NCBI GenBank assembly: GCA_037893245.1
Contig: JBAIAA010000743.1
Span: forward strand, 62,001 to 126,000
Reading direction: 5' to 3'
Length of the DNA: 64,000 nt
Source: Crossaster papposus
Taxonomy: Eukaryota > Echinodermata > Asteroidea > Velatida > Solasteridae
The first letter of the stretch is position 1; each line of letters opens with the position of its first letter. Below are positions 25,481-37,420 of the stretch, in pieces. The position numbers and the translations under genes are program-made. Below the pieces are notes generated by a model, which was given only the letters and a program-made list of their open reading frames with translations, made no database searches and was not told where the DNA came from.

Positions 25481-27522
25481 GGTGGAACAAACGGGCAAGT
25501 TTATTCTGGATTCAAATCACGCTCGGGCACTCCTTATTGATGTCATCTAACTGTTGCACCAGCACCTGAGAATTAAAAACAAAAAACAGACAGAAACTTA
25601 TAAGTAATGGTCTTTTTATTTTATGACTTTATTATTGAAACAAATAGAAAATCAAACAAAGGATTTAGGTTATGTGTAAGAAAAATGGGGTAGGGAGTTA
25701 GGGTTAAAGAACGAAACAAATATATAGAATACAAAACAAATATATAGAATACAAAACAAATATATAAAATGAAACAAATATATACAAGACAAAAAACTAT
25801 TTTATATAAAACGAAGCGCCAACACCGATGACAGGTTGCAATATTTATAAAACGAAGCAGATTTTATATAAGAAAGAAAGCGTAAAAAATATAAAGGACG
25901 AAGCGAGTTTGCAATATATAAAGGACAAAGCGCCCTCCACAGACCTGCGGTCAGTGAATGTCTGGTTTACTAGTACTGTGGCCCTGAAGGTACATCACTT
26001 TATCAGAGTTTCGAATATTCAAATATTCAGTCAAGTGTAGGTTTTGAATAATCAAATACATACCGCTAGCCAAGTGGCATCATAACATTATATTAGGCAT
26101 TTACAAAATGTAATTGTCCAGTCACAAAATGGAGAAATTCAACAACTTCCGTTAGACTTTGTACAATGTTTTAAAAATGTTAATATCTGACAGAAAATCA
26201 ACTAATCTGAGGAAAAGTGGCGTGAATAAACATCACCGAATACTACCGGTACAAATTTACTACTAGTACTACTGCATGTACTGTAGTAGTAAAATATAGT
26301 ATGCAGTACTTTCACCTACATGTACAGTTCTTGTGTGCAAAGTCTGTAGTAATTTTTTGTATTTTGGTAAATGTACAAGTACATAATATGTAGCATTGAG
26401 GACTGCTGGGTAGGTTATGTAATGTAAATCTAAACCAAACACACTCAAAAGGCAAAAACAGCCCAATGCTTCTACAATTTAGGTTGAAGTCTACTGCCTA
26501 CACATGTACGGTACTAATACCCAAATACTAAAAAAATACGACACCCTATCAGTATTAAGGGAATAAAAGTGTGGTTGGCCCGTTTTAAACAGTCTGGACA
26601 CTGATATTTGATGTACGGAAAAAGTACTTGACACAGTAAATGTACTCGACAAATTTGTACCAAAGCATTTACAGGACTAGTACGCCGACAATCCTTGTTT
26701 GTACGATCTTGGAACAAAAACAGAAACGGAACAAAGACAGAAATACAAATAAACAGTTGGAAGGCGTGAAGATTTTATTTTCAACTACAAGAGTGCCTGG
26801 CCATTTTGTGGACTCCGCAGGCAGACGCAGCCGACTACACGTAAAGCTGCTTATCACATGACGTGGCGGCTGACGCCTTATTATAATTAGATATGTCTGC
26901 GCAACGAGGCTGGAATGTCAACCCATTGCAGATCACTACAGGCCGCACGTCTGCGAGTGTAAAGGGGAAACAAAATGTGTATTGAATTCTACGTGCAATA
27001 ATCTTACCTATGAGAGGTTTGGTCAAACTACATGTACATTGTAGTTATCAGCTACTGGTTACGGTACCAGTACTCATACAACATGTACCGGTACCTGAGA
27101 ATATTGGACGTCACGTAATAAACGTATGAAAAATATTAACGTGAATAAATGACCCCGTTCAGTATTAAATTTGCTATTGTGCTTTACGTACATTATGCAT
27201 ACAATTCATGTGTCTTCATGTGTAGAGAATTAAAATGTGAAAATAAGTTCAGCACACAACATTTTACGAAGAGTGGTAAGCATAGTTGAACACGAGACTA
27301 CATAATAAGTGATTGTAGAAATCCGACAACATACACATTTTGTATTGCACACATAATACATGTACATATCGGTATGTTGTAAACATTATTACCGGTACAA
27401 TAGTTTAAAAAGTCTCTGGATGATTACATACAATGTACGAACGTAAACCCCCCCCCCAAAAAAAAAAAACACCCAAAAAACCCCAAAACCAAAAAAAACA
27501 AAACATACACTAACTTCCTTAA

Positions 27523-27954
27523 AGATAGGATACACCATTTGCAGATATCAAAAAAAAATTACTACCAAATTATTAATACATGTAAATATCTAGGATAACT
27601 GCCTGACGTCAATTGAAAACGAATGCCTGTAAATATCTAACTTTTTTGAAAGTAAATAATGATTCTAGGCATCCGGCAAAATGATTGCGGTAGATATCCT
27701 GTAATTGTTCCGAAAAATTAAATTTTATACAAACAAATTCATGATCGCCGGACGGCGATCACTAAAAAACAAGAACAACAAGGATAACTGCCTGACGTCA
27801 ATTGAAAACGAATGTCGTTTTTCTTGCTTTTTTCGGCATCCATGATTGTAAAACTTCGAACAGGTCAGTTAAACGATATTTACTATGAAATACAACCTTT
27901 CAAATCCACCCATTCATGATAATTCAAACAATTACCAATGGTGTATCCAACCTT
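27523..27954 (-). mobile_element. TTAA-flanked MITE family 2
   Basis: The element starts TTAA|AGATAGGATACACCATTTG and ends CAATGGTGTATCCAACCT|TTAA, so the termini are inverted repeats and the flanks are TTAA, as in piggyBac-type insertions. It is in reverse orientation relative to the copy at 29356. An internal GGATAACTGCCTGACGTCAA segment occurs twice (about 27593 and 27780), which makes this copy longer than its relatives. It is non-coding. Confidence 0.85.
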
Positions 27955-28189
27955 TAAAACCAAACGAATTTGGAGTTTTACACGAATCAACTGTGTAATA
28001 TTAACTTTTGTAAAAATGCCAACTATTTCCTTCAACGAAAGTGAAAAAAAGTGAAACGGCTATATCGTACACATGTATTTGTTCAAAGTTTTTACACATG
28101 ACCCTGTCTGCGTGTAGATGTGATGCCGGTCCCTGAAGAAAAAAAAGCAAGGCGTTGTCAGGTCATACCATACATACATGTACGTATGC

Positions 28190-28330
28190 ATACACAGATG
28201 CCATCTGTTTATCACGCGAGGCAGCCGGCCCGCATTATAATTTCATGTCCGCGCAGCGCAGGCAGGCAGGCAGGACTGGCAAATTTTTCCCCTCACTGAC
28301 TCAGCACACGCCATTACCATGAGTGGTGAT
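28190..28330. promoter_or_regulatory. GC-rich island with TGACTCAGCA and ATTATAATT core
   Basis: A compact GC-rich patch in AT-rich DNA. It contains CTGTTTATCAC, GCATTATAATTTCATG, GCGCAGCGCAGG and then TGACTCAGCA, which is a Maf/AP-1-type bZIP site. It resembles the islands at 26790-26960 (TTATCAC, TTATTATAATTAG, CTGCGCAACGAGG) and 30500-30620 (CTCATTATAATTTGC, GCGCGGGGCG). A role as enhancer or promoter of the minus-strand gene at 25.5 kb is inference from composition, motifs and recurrence. Confidence 0.35.
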
Positions 28331-28999
28331 AGGGGTTTCGCAATACGTGAAAAAAAAAGGGTGGGATGGAAACCTCAGCTGGGTCACGACAAAGGAAAAG
28401 TCTAAGGTGTATAATCCAGGCATCAGGCAGTGACAAATATGCTTGGAGTTTATAAGTCTTAATTTGAAATAGCGTACACAGCGCTATGTTTATATTTGAT
28501 CAGGATTTAAGACTTTACAACTTGTAAAGTATGCACTTTGGGATTTTACGGTTAAACACTCCGCACAAAATGTGTGCATATGGGTGGATTTTCTAAATTG
28601 GACTTTCAACTGACTCTAGAATTTCTTTAAAAGTTTAAATGTCTTAAAAGGTTTGGATAATAATCCATTTGGTTTTTTATCTGTTTTAAAGCGAGTAGGA
28701 AGTAAAAGGAACATTGGTTGTTACCAATAAACACATCTACGATACCATTTTAACAACAAAACATGGCTCAAAATTAAGACATTTACGGTATGCGAGGTGA
28801 CTTTTGCCACCAAATATGCCGCGCGGTTATTCTGTCTTAAATCATACTGTTCTGAAGTAACCAATCACTGAAGATGTTTTCAAAATGTGCCTCTGCGGAA
28901 ATTATTAATTTGTTGTACGTGCGATAGCAATGGAACCTACATGTACTGAACTATTTTGCAAGATAAAATAATACTTTGTTACATTCTCTGGCTTCTTAA

Positions 29000-29351
29000 C
29001 CAGTTCGCGCCGGAGGACGTATATATACACGCAAACTTTTCCCCAAATTCAAAACGGATGACGCATAAACACGTCACGAGCAAGGCTGGAAATGTCTGTC
29101 AGCAGCGAGCAAGGCTGGAAATGTCTGTCAGCAGCGAGCAAGGCTGGAAATGTCTGTCAGCGGCGAGCAAGGCCGGAAAGGTCCATCAGCGGCAAGCAAA
29201 GCCGGATATGTCCGTCAGCAGCGAGCAAGGTCGGAAATGCTTGGGTGTGATTCCTGGTCCGATAAGCCTGAAACTGCCTCTGATCGAGTTTCGTTAAAAA
29301 TAATCCCGCACCTCGGCTCGGTGATGTTAAAATAATTCCGGCGCGAACTGG
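29000..29351 (+). mobile_element. TTAA-flanked MITE family 1, expanded copy
   Basis: The termini are CCAGTTCGCGCCGG and its exact inverse CCGGCGCGAACTGG, flanked by TTAA at 28996-28999 and 29352-29355. TTAA target duplications are characteristic of piggyBac transposons. The element is non-coding and 352 bp long. It is longer than its ~235-bp relatives because a 29-bp unit beginning GAGCAAGGCTGGAAATG is repeated about six times from 29078. A family 2 element starts directly at the right-hand TTAA. Confidence 0.9.
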
Positions 29352-29355
29352 TTAA

Positions 29356-29660
29356 AAGTAGGATACACCATTGGTACATTGTATTTGTTTGAATTATCAT
29401 GTATGGGTGGATTTCGAGGGTTGTATTTTATAGTAAATATCGTTTAACCTTCCTTTCCGAAGTTTTACAATCATGGATGACGAGAAAAGCAAGAAAAAAG
29501 CGTTCGTTTATTATATTTTTTTGAACAATTAATGAATATATTGGGCAATCATTTTGCTGGATGCCTAGAAAAATTATTTACTTTTAAATATGTAAGATTT
29601 TCTTAATACGGTAACTTGGCAGTACAAATTTGTGATATCGGCAAATGGTGTATCCTCCCT
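29356..29660 (+). mobile_element. TTAA-flanked MITE family 2
   Basis: It starts AAGTAGGATACACCATTGG after the TTAA at 29352-29355 and ends AATGGTGTATCCTCCC before the TTAA at 29661-29664. Internal hallmarks are GGGTGGATTT, GGGTTGTATTTTATAG and GAAGTTTTACAATCATGGA. It is non-coding. It shares its left TTAA with the family 1 element next to it, so one inserted into the target site of the other. Confidence 0.88.
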
Positions 29661-30739
29661 TTAAAATATATGAACAGAGCTTAATCTTTCACTGGTTAGT
29701 TGAAATGCAGCCTTCGGTGCTTTTAGGCAATTTTGTTGCTTGAAACAAAAAGGTAAAACGCACCAACAGCAAACAATTCTGATTTTACATGAATGATTAC
29801 GGCCTTTCTCTTTCAAGATACAAAGTGAATAGGGTGGTTACAACAATGATTACAAACAAAACAGTGGTCGGAATCTTTGACATTCTGGAAACTGCTTGTG
29901 TGCAATAATTCCGTGAGCACGATCTTCCGGTACCAGAAAAATACAGCTATGTTATTTTAGGGCCTATACATTGTGAACACGCCCCCTAAATACATACCGG
30001 TACATGTACATACTGTACGTACATGTACAATGTACTTGCAACAACAATTTTTTTCCTTACTTGCATAATATACATCTTTGTACACATACCGTATACATGT
30101 GCATGTAAGGAAAACCGTAGGTGAAATAATGTATACTGACAAACACGTGCACCCTACCATACGTACATGTACTGGTACACATGTACAGTATTAAAAAAAA
30201 ATATTCTCTGCTATTCTCTTCTTTTAGCTTTACGGTTTCTATTCATTTTTGTCACATCGTACATGTACATAATCATGATTTTCTACAAAATGTATATACT
30301 TTACATTTGTACTATCCTTTTCCGTTGTCCTTGTTTTGTAAAATTTATCAAAAACCAGTGCGTTTTTTGTTTTGTACACTGCTATACTAGAGAACAAAGA
30401 AAGCGAAACACTATTCGTGTGACGTACATGTACATGTACGATACACATGTGATTAAATGCGCAAATTCTGCTGGTCCCTGAATAAAAGAAATACCGGGTC
30501 GTTAAGTCTTGCCGTGTCCGCCTCGTCGCCGTGCCCATCTGGGGATACGCATGGCAATTGATGAGCGACAGCTCATTATAATTTGCTATGCGCGGGGCGA
30601 TGACTACAGTACTGTACATGTATTCAATGACCTGCGACATCCATAAAAATACATGCGCGCTAAATTGAAGCTATTGTAGTTACATGTAGTAGATTTGCAA
30701 GTCGGAAGTAACCCCAAAAATGAGGAAATTAGAATATCG

Positions 30740-31663
30740 TTTTTTCTGGTCAATTTCGGCAAATGAGCAGCCAATTTAAACACCGCGCCATTCTATTTCG
30801 CACGAAATCCAATGCTGGTGAAAATGGTCATTCGATTTTGTTTTATGACTGGTCAAAAGTACTGTTGTGTCATTTGATTTAACAAAATAACCATCCAGTT
30901 TAACAATTCAACAAAAAAGGATTTATATTCACAGGAGCCTTTTTGAGAAGTGTGTTCGGTTATTTAAAATCTCCATTGGGCAAGCATTTCTGCTATTTGT
31001 ACAAACGCCCTGTTAAAATATTGTTTCCTTTAAAATGTTATAGGCATAAATACGGTTTACTTATTGGCACAGGAGTCAACATAAATAAACAATAGGAAAC
31101 CAAGAGAACAAACTTAAAGAAGCACCCAAACAATAACAAAATGTTAATGTTTCAAAAACACAAATAAAGACCCCTACAAAAACACAAAACAAAATATATA
31201 TAATTATACATAAACAAATAAAAAATAGGACCCATACAAAATCTACGAGAATCACACAGAAAATTTAGAAAAACTAAAAATAAATTCTGACTTATAGGTG
31301 AAGATACGAAACAGTTGTCTACCACAATTTATTGTTGTCTATCTGTTTGTTTCTCTTTTTGTCATACTTTTTTGAATTCTCAATTAGCAAAATAGATTGC
31401 CTCTTTAAAAAATTTGAAAAAAGAAATCCGCAAAAATCTTCAGTCGAACCAGCTTTGCTAAATTGAATGATTGTGTGTCACAAAAAAGAACAACAATATG
31501 CTAAATTGAACACATTGCTAAAGATATTTGAATGCCTCAAAACTAAAACGAATGCTCAAATTCTGAATTTTAAACACGGCACAAACCTGAGAAGCAACAT
31601 TGCTTTATTTCGAACGCACACAAATTAAATTGGCTGCTCATTTGCCGAAATTGACTGGAAAAA
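30740..31663. mobile_element. Inverted-arm element, ~0.9-1 kb, non-coding
   Basis: Arms of about 40 bp at 30740-30778 and 31624-31663 are nearly perfect inverted copies, with the core AATTTCGGCAAATGAGCA. Weaker similarity extends outside and inside the arms (CACGCC/GGCACA and TTTCG words). Between the arms is A-rich non-coding DNA. It is consistent with a non-autonomous DNA transposon or foldback element. Exact ends and target duplications are not clear. Confidence 0.6.
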
Positions 31664-32219
31664 CCTATATTACAAGACATTCTACTGGGTTTTCTCAATT
31701 TTTTATGTCATTAGTGGGAAGTGAAAAATGAGAAAATTCACTGATGTACGGGAAATGTAGTACGTCGTGGTAAGAAAAATTGCTTGATCCGTGAAGCCCA
31801 AGAAAACCAATCTTTTTGAGCAGACTTGAGCAGATGAAATAACACGTACATGCTACGGTACTAGTGGTGACAATTCTGGCTCCTCCAAAACACGTTGTAC
31901 AATGTATGATACCGTATCACATACTCATACCGTACAATAAAAAGTACTGAAAAAGGAAAAACTGCAACGTACTTTGATTCCCCCCCCCCCCCCCCCCAAC
32001 AATCGTCTATAATATCCAGTTTATTGCTAATTAAAAACTTGGAACTTACCGGTACATGCAAGTCATCAACAATACTGTACTTTGAAAGCTTAGGAAAAGA
32101 AGAGCTACCTATCGTAACTCTTTGTGCGACCTTTCTCTATGGTGCGACAGACTTCTAAATTGCTCACAAAAATTCATTCGCATAAAAATTGTGCCTGTTT
32201 TTTTTTTTCCTGTTTGCGT

Positions 32220-32510
32220 GAGCGTGCCAACAAAGAACACACGCGCCCGCGCACCCTTGCCCGATTGGCTTTTCATCGCAGCCCCCGACGAACGGGGCTC
32301 GAAAAAAGAAAGAAAAAAAAGCCGCGTGACTCATCGTTCTAGGCGGACACCGTATTGGCCCGTTGCGCTGCTGCGCCCGTTGGAAAAAAAAGCATGAGTC
32401 ACAGTCACTTGTCTGCGATGCTGTGCCCTCAATAATTACGAGAGGCCCGACAACGAGTGCTCAATGCACACACGCGATGTAAGCATAAACTCTTAATCTG
32501 AGAGGGAAGG
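32220..32510. promoter_or_regulatory. Candidate promoter or enhancer island
   Basis: GC-rich sequence with two inverted CCAAT boxes (CCGATTGGC at about 32261 and TATTGGCCC at about 32353) and two AP-1-type sites (GTGACTCATCG near 32326 and ATGAGTCACAG near 32393), followed by CAATAATTACGAG. It lies 6.7 kb upstream of the first visible exon of the minus-strand zinc-finger gene. It could be that gene's promoter or an enhancer. The assignment is inference. Confidence 0.35.
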
Positions 32511-33229
32511 GGATGGGGGACGCACTCATTGTTACTGCGTCAAGAAAACACCAATGCATATTATTTGTTTGTAACATTCTCTTAAAAACTAGTTATTGCC
32601 AAAATCTTTTAAATTCGTGTGTTTTGATAAAATGTACATTGCCATGGGAAAAAGATTACCGTGGAAAACTAAATTCCGAAGGATTCTTTTTAGCTACCGG
32701 TACATGTACCTTGGCAGATTCTTTCGTGTTGATAGAACTTACTACCGATAGGTTGAGAAGATAACACAAAAATAGAGTTTACAAGCAAGTGATAACACAA
32801 TGACAAAGACGTAATCTACAAATATTAAAACAAGTAATGCAATTTTTGTATGAGAGTGACGTTTTGTATTTTGTACGTACGGTAATTATAAGGAACCTTT
32901 TTTGAAAGGTTTTCATGCTCATATTTACAGCACATATTTACAGCGTATGTGATTAACTATACCGGTAGTTAGCTCCTTTTTTGTGCGTGTTTATAGAGAA
33001 ACTTTATTTCGTTATAAAACTGGTAATTAGTTAAACTGTAAACAATTTTAACTTAAACTATTTTTTTTGTTTTTTTAACTGGTAATTAGATAAACCGAAG
33101 AAAATAAAGGTAAACTAGCTTATTTTTTAAAAGATAAGTGTACGATAACAAACACTCATTTTTACGGACCGCAGAGTGTACAGCTGGTTCAAAACACGCT
33201 ACCGTCTAACGGTAAAAGTACCGTTGTTC

Positions 33230-33440
33230 CCTTGGTGCCATTACCACGACTACTGACATTGTGCGGAATGTGTTTGATGAAGCTAACAGCTAAAGGTCAA
33301 CGGAAACGCTGCGCTGAAAAAAATGAGAAAAAAACAACGTACAGCTTGTTGTGCTCCGCATATTGGGCTCAGCACTTGTGACTCAGTGACCCTTGTGAAG
33401 TTGTGTGGAGTTGGCGGGCCCAATTACTAGGAAAAGGAAA
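33230..33440. promoter_or_regulatory. Candidate regulatory island with TGACTCA
   Basis: A moderately GC-rich patch with CTCAGCACTTGTGACTCAG near 33370, which contains an AP-1/Maf-like TGACTCA, then GGCGGGCCCAATTAC. It is one of a series of similar islands in the gene-free region. Its function is inferred only from motif content and composition. Confidence 0.25.
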
Positions 33441-36400
33441 AAAAGGCTGCTAACACACTACAAGGGGAGACATGGTTATGAGTGGAGGTCAGAAACTGTG
33501 TTGGATCATGCTTGGATTGTATTCTAATGTGCACTGTGTGTCTGCACAGTGCGTTTTAGGGAAGGACAAGTTTTTAGGTGGGTTTAGTCCTACGGTACAT
33601 GTGCATACACACAAATGGTCAAATGGTGTATACTGCACTCGGGAATACAAGCACTGGCTCTGTGTACAACAAACCTACCGTACCAGTACCATGACATGCA
33701 TGTAATGGGGTTTAACATGTCCTTGCATTACGTACATGTATGGTACCATGAGAAACACTGCAATGTACTGAAATACATATTTAACCACCCACATTACAAA
33801 GTTTGGACAAAAAGATCACAAGATCATTAACTGTAATCATTAGAAGTTAAGAAAAAACTAATGTCCCGAATGACAACATCTCAATACTCATGACTGTTTT
33901 ATCCCTGCGAACTGGCCTGTTGTTGAAAATGCAAATGCACAGTATGCAGGCATATTTAAACTTCCAGTAAAGGCGCAAAACCAACTAAACCCGGTTTACA
34001 GATTACTCAAGAAAGAGTTTTAAATTATCAAGTTACCTCACAGACTAGACTGTACATTATATAGTTAACTTGTTTGAAAACTGTTGGGGTTTTTTATCCG
34101 CTGAAAAATGAACGATTAATCCTTCACAAAACGTTGTAAAAGCCAATTCCCGTTTATCCACACGTGCACTTGTGTTCATTTAAGGCAACCACGTAAGACA
34201 TTTTCTATCTGAATTAAATTGAATTTTACGGACAATTTTCATATGATGTATACCGGTATTTAGCTATTCACAAATTGTCATGTTGGAATACACATGAAGT
34301 TACGTTAATCAACTACACATGAAACTATTTATACAATCCCGTTCACGTAACAGGAAATGGTTACAAAGCCAGTGTACATGTATTGAGTGAAGCGAACAAA
34401 ATACAGCAACGTAATGTCTGAATTTTAAAACAAACGGACTCGGTACATACCACGGTGTACAGTACTGACGACAACCATACGACTGCGCTTCACTTCAACG
34501 GGCAAAATCTACGGCACTGCTCCGTTCTGAAAATTCAGTCAATCGGGTACAACTGTACAACACATGTGAACACCAAGCGGAGGGGTGTAATGGTGGTACT
34601 ACTGGTAATACGTGGTGTGCACAGTCTGGTTGGTCTGTGAGTTGGAGTCACGGAGGGGAGTGTGAGCCCCTGAGTGGACTGCACAGCACAATTTTTTTTT
34701 TTTGCTGGCAGTACCTAGGGTCACGCCTGCGTATCAAATGACAACCCCGGCTCTGTGGCAAACACACACAATGCCCACGCTGGCACAGCGGGGGCTCATT
34801 ACCATATGAATATCTCATTATCATAGCTCAATGCTGACAGCCAATTGGTGGTTGTTGGGGTAGGGGGGTTGGTAGAGGGCTGTTGGGGCACCGTGTTATG
34901 TAACACTTTGGCCTAGTATTGTGCTGACAGTAGGGAACACTCACCTTTCAAGGAATTAAACTTTTTAGTGGGGTACCTTATGTACATAATCTACTGTGTA
35001 CATACTTATGTGCAATGCATGTGAACATGTGGTGGGTAGGGAGTGGTTTATGAGGAGGTGTATACAAATTCTTTTGTAAAGTTTAGTTGTTTTGAAAAAA
35101 CATTTTTTCTGGATGCTGTGATTTCTTTCACTGCTCCATGATTCAATGAATGAAAAATTAAGTTGGTGTAGTAACGTCTGTCACGTCTGTCACGTGCACC
35201 AAATTATTTTTCACAACGAAGCATCTTCAAAAGTTCATAATAGAGAAAGTTTGATCAAGGACTACAGTATATAGTTAGTCGACGCTCGTCGACGATGGTT
35301 GGACTAGTCTAGTCGACTATTCGCAACTAACCTACATACACATGTACCACGGTTAGATGCGCTGGTTATTAATAGCAACATTTCCATGGCATAGTGCAAG
35401 AAATGGCAGATAACAAAACTTTGCCTTGCAAACTAGCATGTGTTTTGTCCACGTTAATGTGTAATTCTGTCACTTTTGTCACCAATAGTACAATAAGAAC
35501 GGCTGTTATGTAAGTTATCCTAAACTAGGCAATAAATATTACAATTACAAACAATTACACAAAGTTAAACATTTCAGAAACATTTGATATTTCATGTCTA
35601 AACAGTGCACTCTATAGTAATGTGGATTGGTATTGGTCAATTTGTATGACAATTTCAGTTAGTGATACATGTACATCCGTTAGTTACTACATTATCAGTT
35701 GTAACATGTCAACTGTACATGTATGTATTGTTCGTAAACAAGTATTGCTCAATCGGTACGTGTAATAACTGATTTAAGGTGGTAAGTTTTCGCACAAGTT
35801 TTCCAGGGCGGCCATATACTGGTACATACATGAACATACATCACCGATAATCTTACGAAATGACAAAAACCTCTAAATCTGGAAAATATTCATCTCGAGA
35901 TAATCACATTTGAAGTTGGTCCTATTTTTACTACTTTTCAGTAACAGAATTCAGAAATTTATGAATTAATCAAAACTAAAAACTTTGCTCTACGGCAGAT
36001 GCTAGCTGTTATAAACACATGTTAATTAAACAGTACGCAATTCTTTAATATAAAACGCAGAGCCTTCACTCATTCTTTGTACGTTTGTTTACAGTTGTAT
36101 GCACTTCGTTAGATTGTTCCGGTGCAACAAACTTCTGTGTAAAATTATTACATTTATGCTTTGTTCTTTTTTAACATCGTACACGTGCACGCTCCTGTCA
36201 TAGATACGAGCGAAACAATGTACCGGTATGATCTCTAGTCCAAGCTAAGTCCGAGGTGACTTTTTTTCTTCACGAGATCATTTTAAAGTCTTCTGCACTC
36301 CTTGAGAACAAAACTCATGTAGTCCGGCTTTTTGTCAAATGTACATTTACGATAATTAAGAAAGTTTTCCTTGAAATATATGTGATAAAAAGGTTAGTAA

Positions 36401-36539
36401 AAGTCAAAATCGAAAAGTTATTGATTTTTGAGGTTTTCGTCATTTTGTGAGATCAACGACGACATAAATGTACATGTAGTTGTTTTATAAGAACGGTTCT
36501 TAAAATGCCCGGAGTTTTAATTGCATTACTAAATTTGAG

Positions 36540-36960
36540 ACACCACCAGCCAACCATGGGAAACCAGTAGGAAACTCAGGGCCGCCAAGTTAAACAACAG
36601 CTCACCAGATTCCCAAACCACACAATTATAATACACACACAGACAGAGGCACTACTGTATGCACAGACTCCCACAGTCACTTCATTTGCATAGACTTTCA
36701 GCTGGCGTATGGAATGCCATCCCCCCTACAGCAGTCATGGGTTACGGTCTGCCCAATCGCAGCACTACGATTGGTGAACCTTGCCCTCTTTACAACTACC
36801 CAAGTGCGGCTGCATAACGTACACTTGTGCATGTATTTCCACCCACATGTAGGCACGGGGCGTGGAGAGGAAATGGCTATAAACACAGGAGGCCCCTGAA
36901 AGGGAAAAAGCACTCGGCGGCAAGATGGCGAGGAAAACGCTTTGACAAAACAGTCCTTTA
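36540..36960. promoter_or_regulatory. Candidate regulatory island with octamer site
   Basis: The island contains a perfect POU-type octamer ATTTGCAT at 36684-36691, CACAATTATAATACAC, and GAGGCCCCTGAAAGGG near 36888. The last is similar to GAGGCCCCGGAAAGGGG in the island near 40285. This is a candidate enhancer by motif content only. Confidence 0.3.
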
Positions 36961-37244
36961 GATACAACGAGCAGAGAACTAATTTTTAGAAGTGAAGACC
37001 GCATTGTAATGTGGGGTCTTGAACATCTTTGAGCAAAACATGTACATTTACATTGTAAATCCACTGTCATACATGTAACAGTACTATAGTCCTGATTATT
37101 GTGGGCAAAACTTATAACCAAGACTTTTTGGAGTTATACACGTTTATGCCTCTAAAACGCATTAAGTCATTGTACCTACAGCGAACACATACATGTACGG
37201 TATCTATGCAAAAGTAAACATCTGGGCCCAAAGACAGACAATTT

Positions 37245-37420
37245 AAGGCCAGTTCATACACAGCGCAAATTTATGCGAACACAATTTTTTGACGTCAGAG
37301 CGAGTTTTTGCGCTCCGAAATTAACACATTTCCACTTTTGAATGAATGAATTTTGAAGCAAATGTTTCGTAACCAAATTCCCTTCACATTCGCAATTTGC
37401 GAATTATGTATGAACCAACC
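37245..37420. mobile_element. Palindromic MITE, related to family 3
   Basis: The left end reads AAGGCCAGTTCATACACAG and the right end TTATGTATGAACCAACC, which are imperfect inverted repeats. Inner arms are GCGCAAATTTATGCGAA and TTCGCAATTTGCGAA. It is about 176 bp and non-coding. It resembles the 12044 element in its terminal layout. Confidence 0.55.

Larger units (their letters stand above)
25566..28995. other. Upstream region of the large zinc-finger gene, non-coding
   Basis: No coding region is supported. The stretch contains a short A+T tandem tract at about 25690-25960 (ACAAAACAAATATATAGAAT units and then AAGGACGAAGCG variants), GC-rich islands at about 26790-26960 and 28190-28330, and one TTAA-flanked miniature transposon at 27523-27954. 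An A/C-rich low-complexity tract lies at about 27450-27500. A non-coding first exon of the downstream gene may lie here or further 5', but I cannot place it. Confidence 0.5.

Noticed and set aside
25478-25498. An earlier start for the large zinc-finger protein (six extra residues before MEDPAAPS)
   Set aside because: The extension starts at a TTG codon. The ATG at 25480 has an excellent ACCATGG context and follows an in-frame TGA, so it is preferred.
35275-35333. Palindromic GTCGAC-rich segment as a hAT-type terminal repeat
   Set aside because: The inverted similarity is short and imperfect, and no target duplication or second copy is seen in the window.
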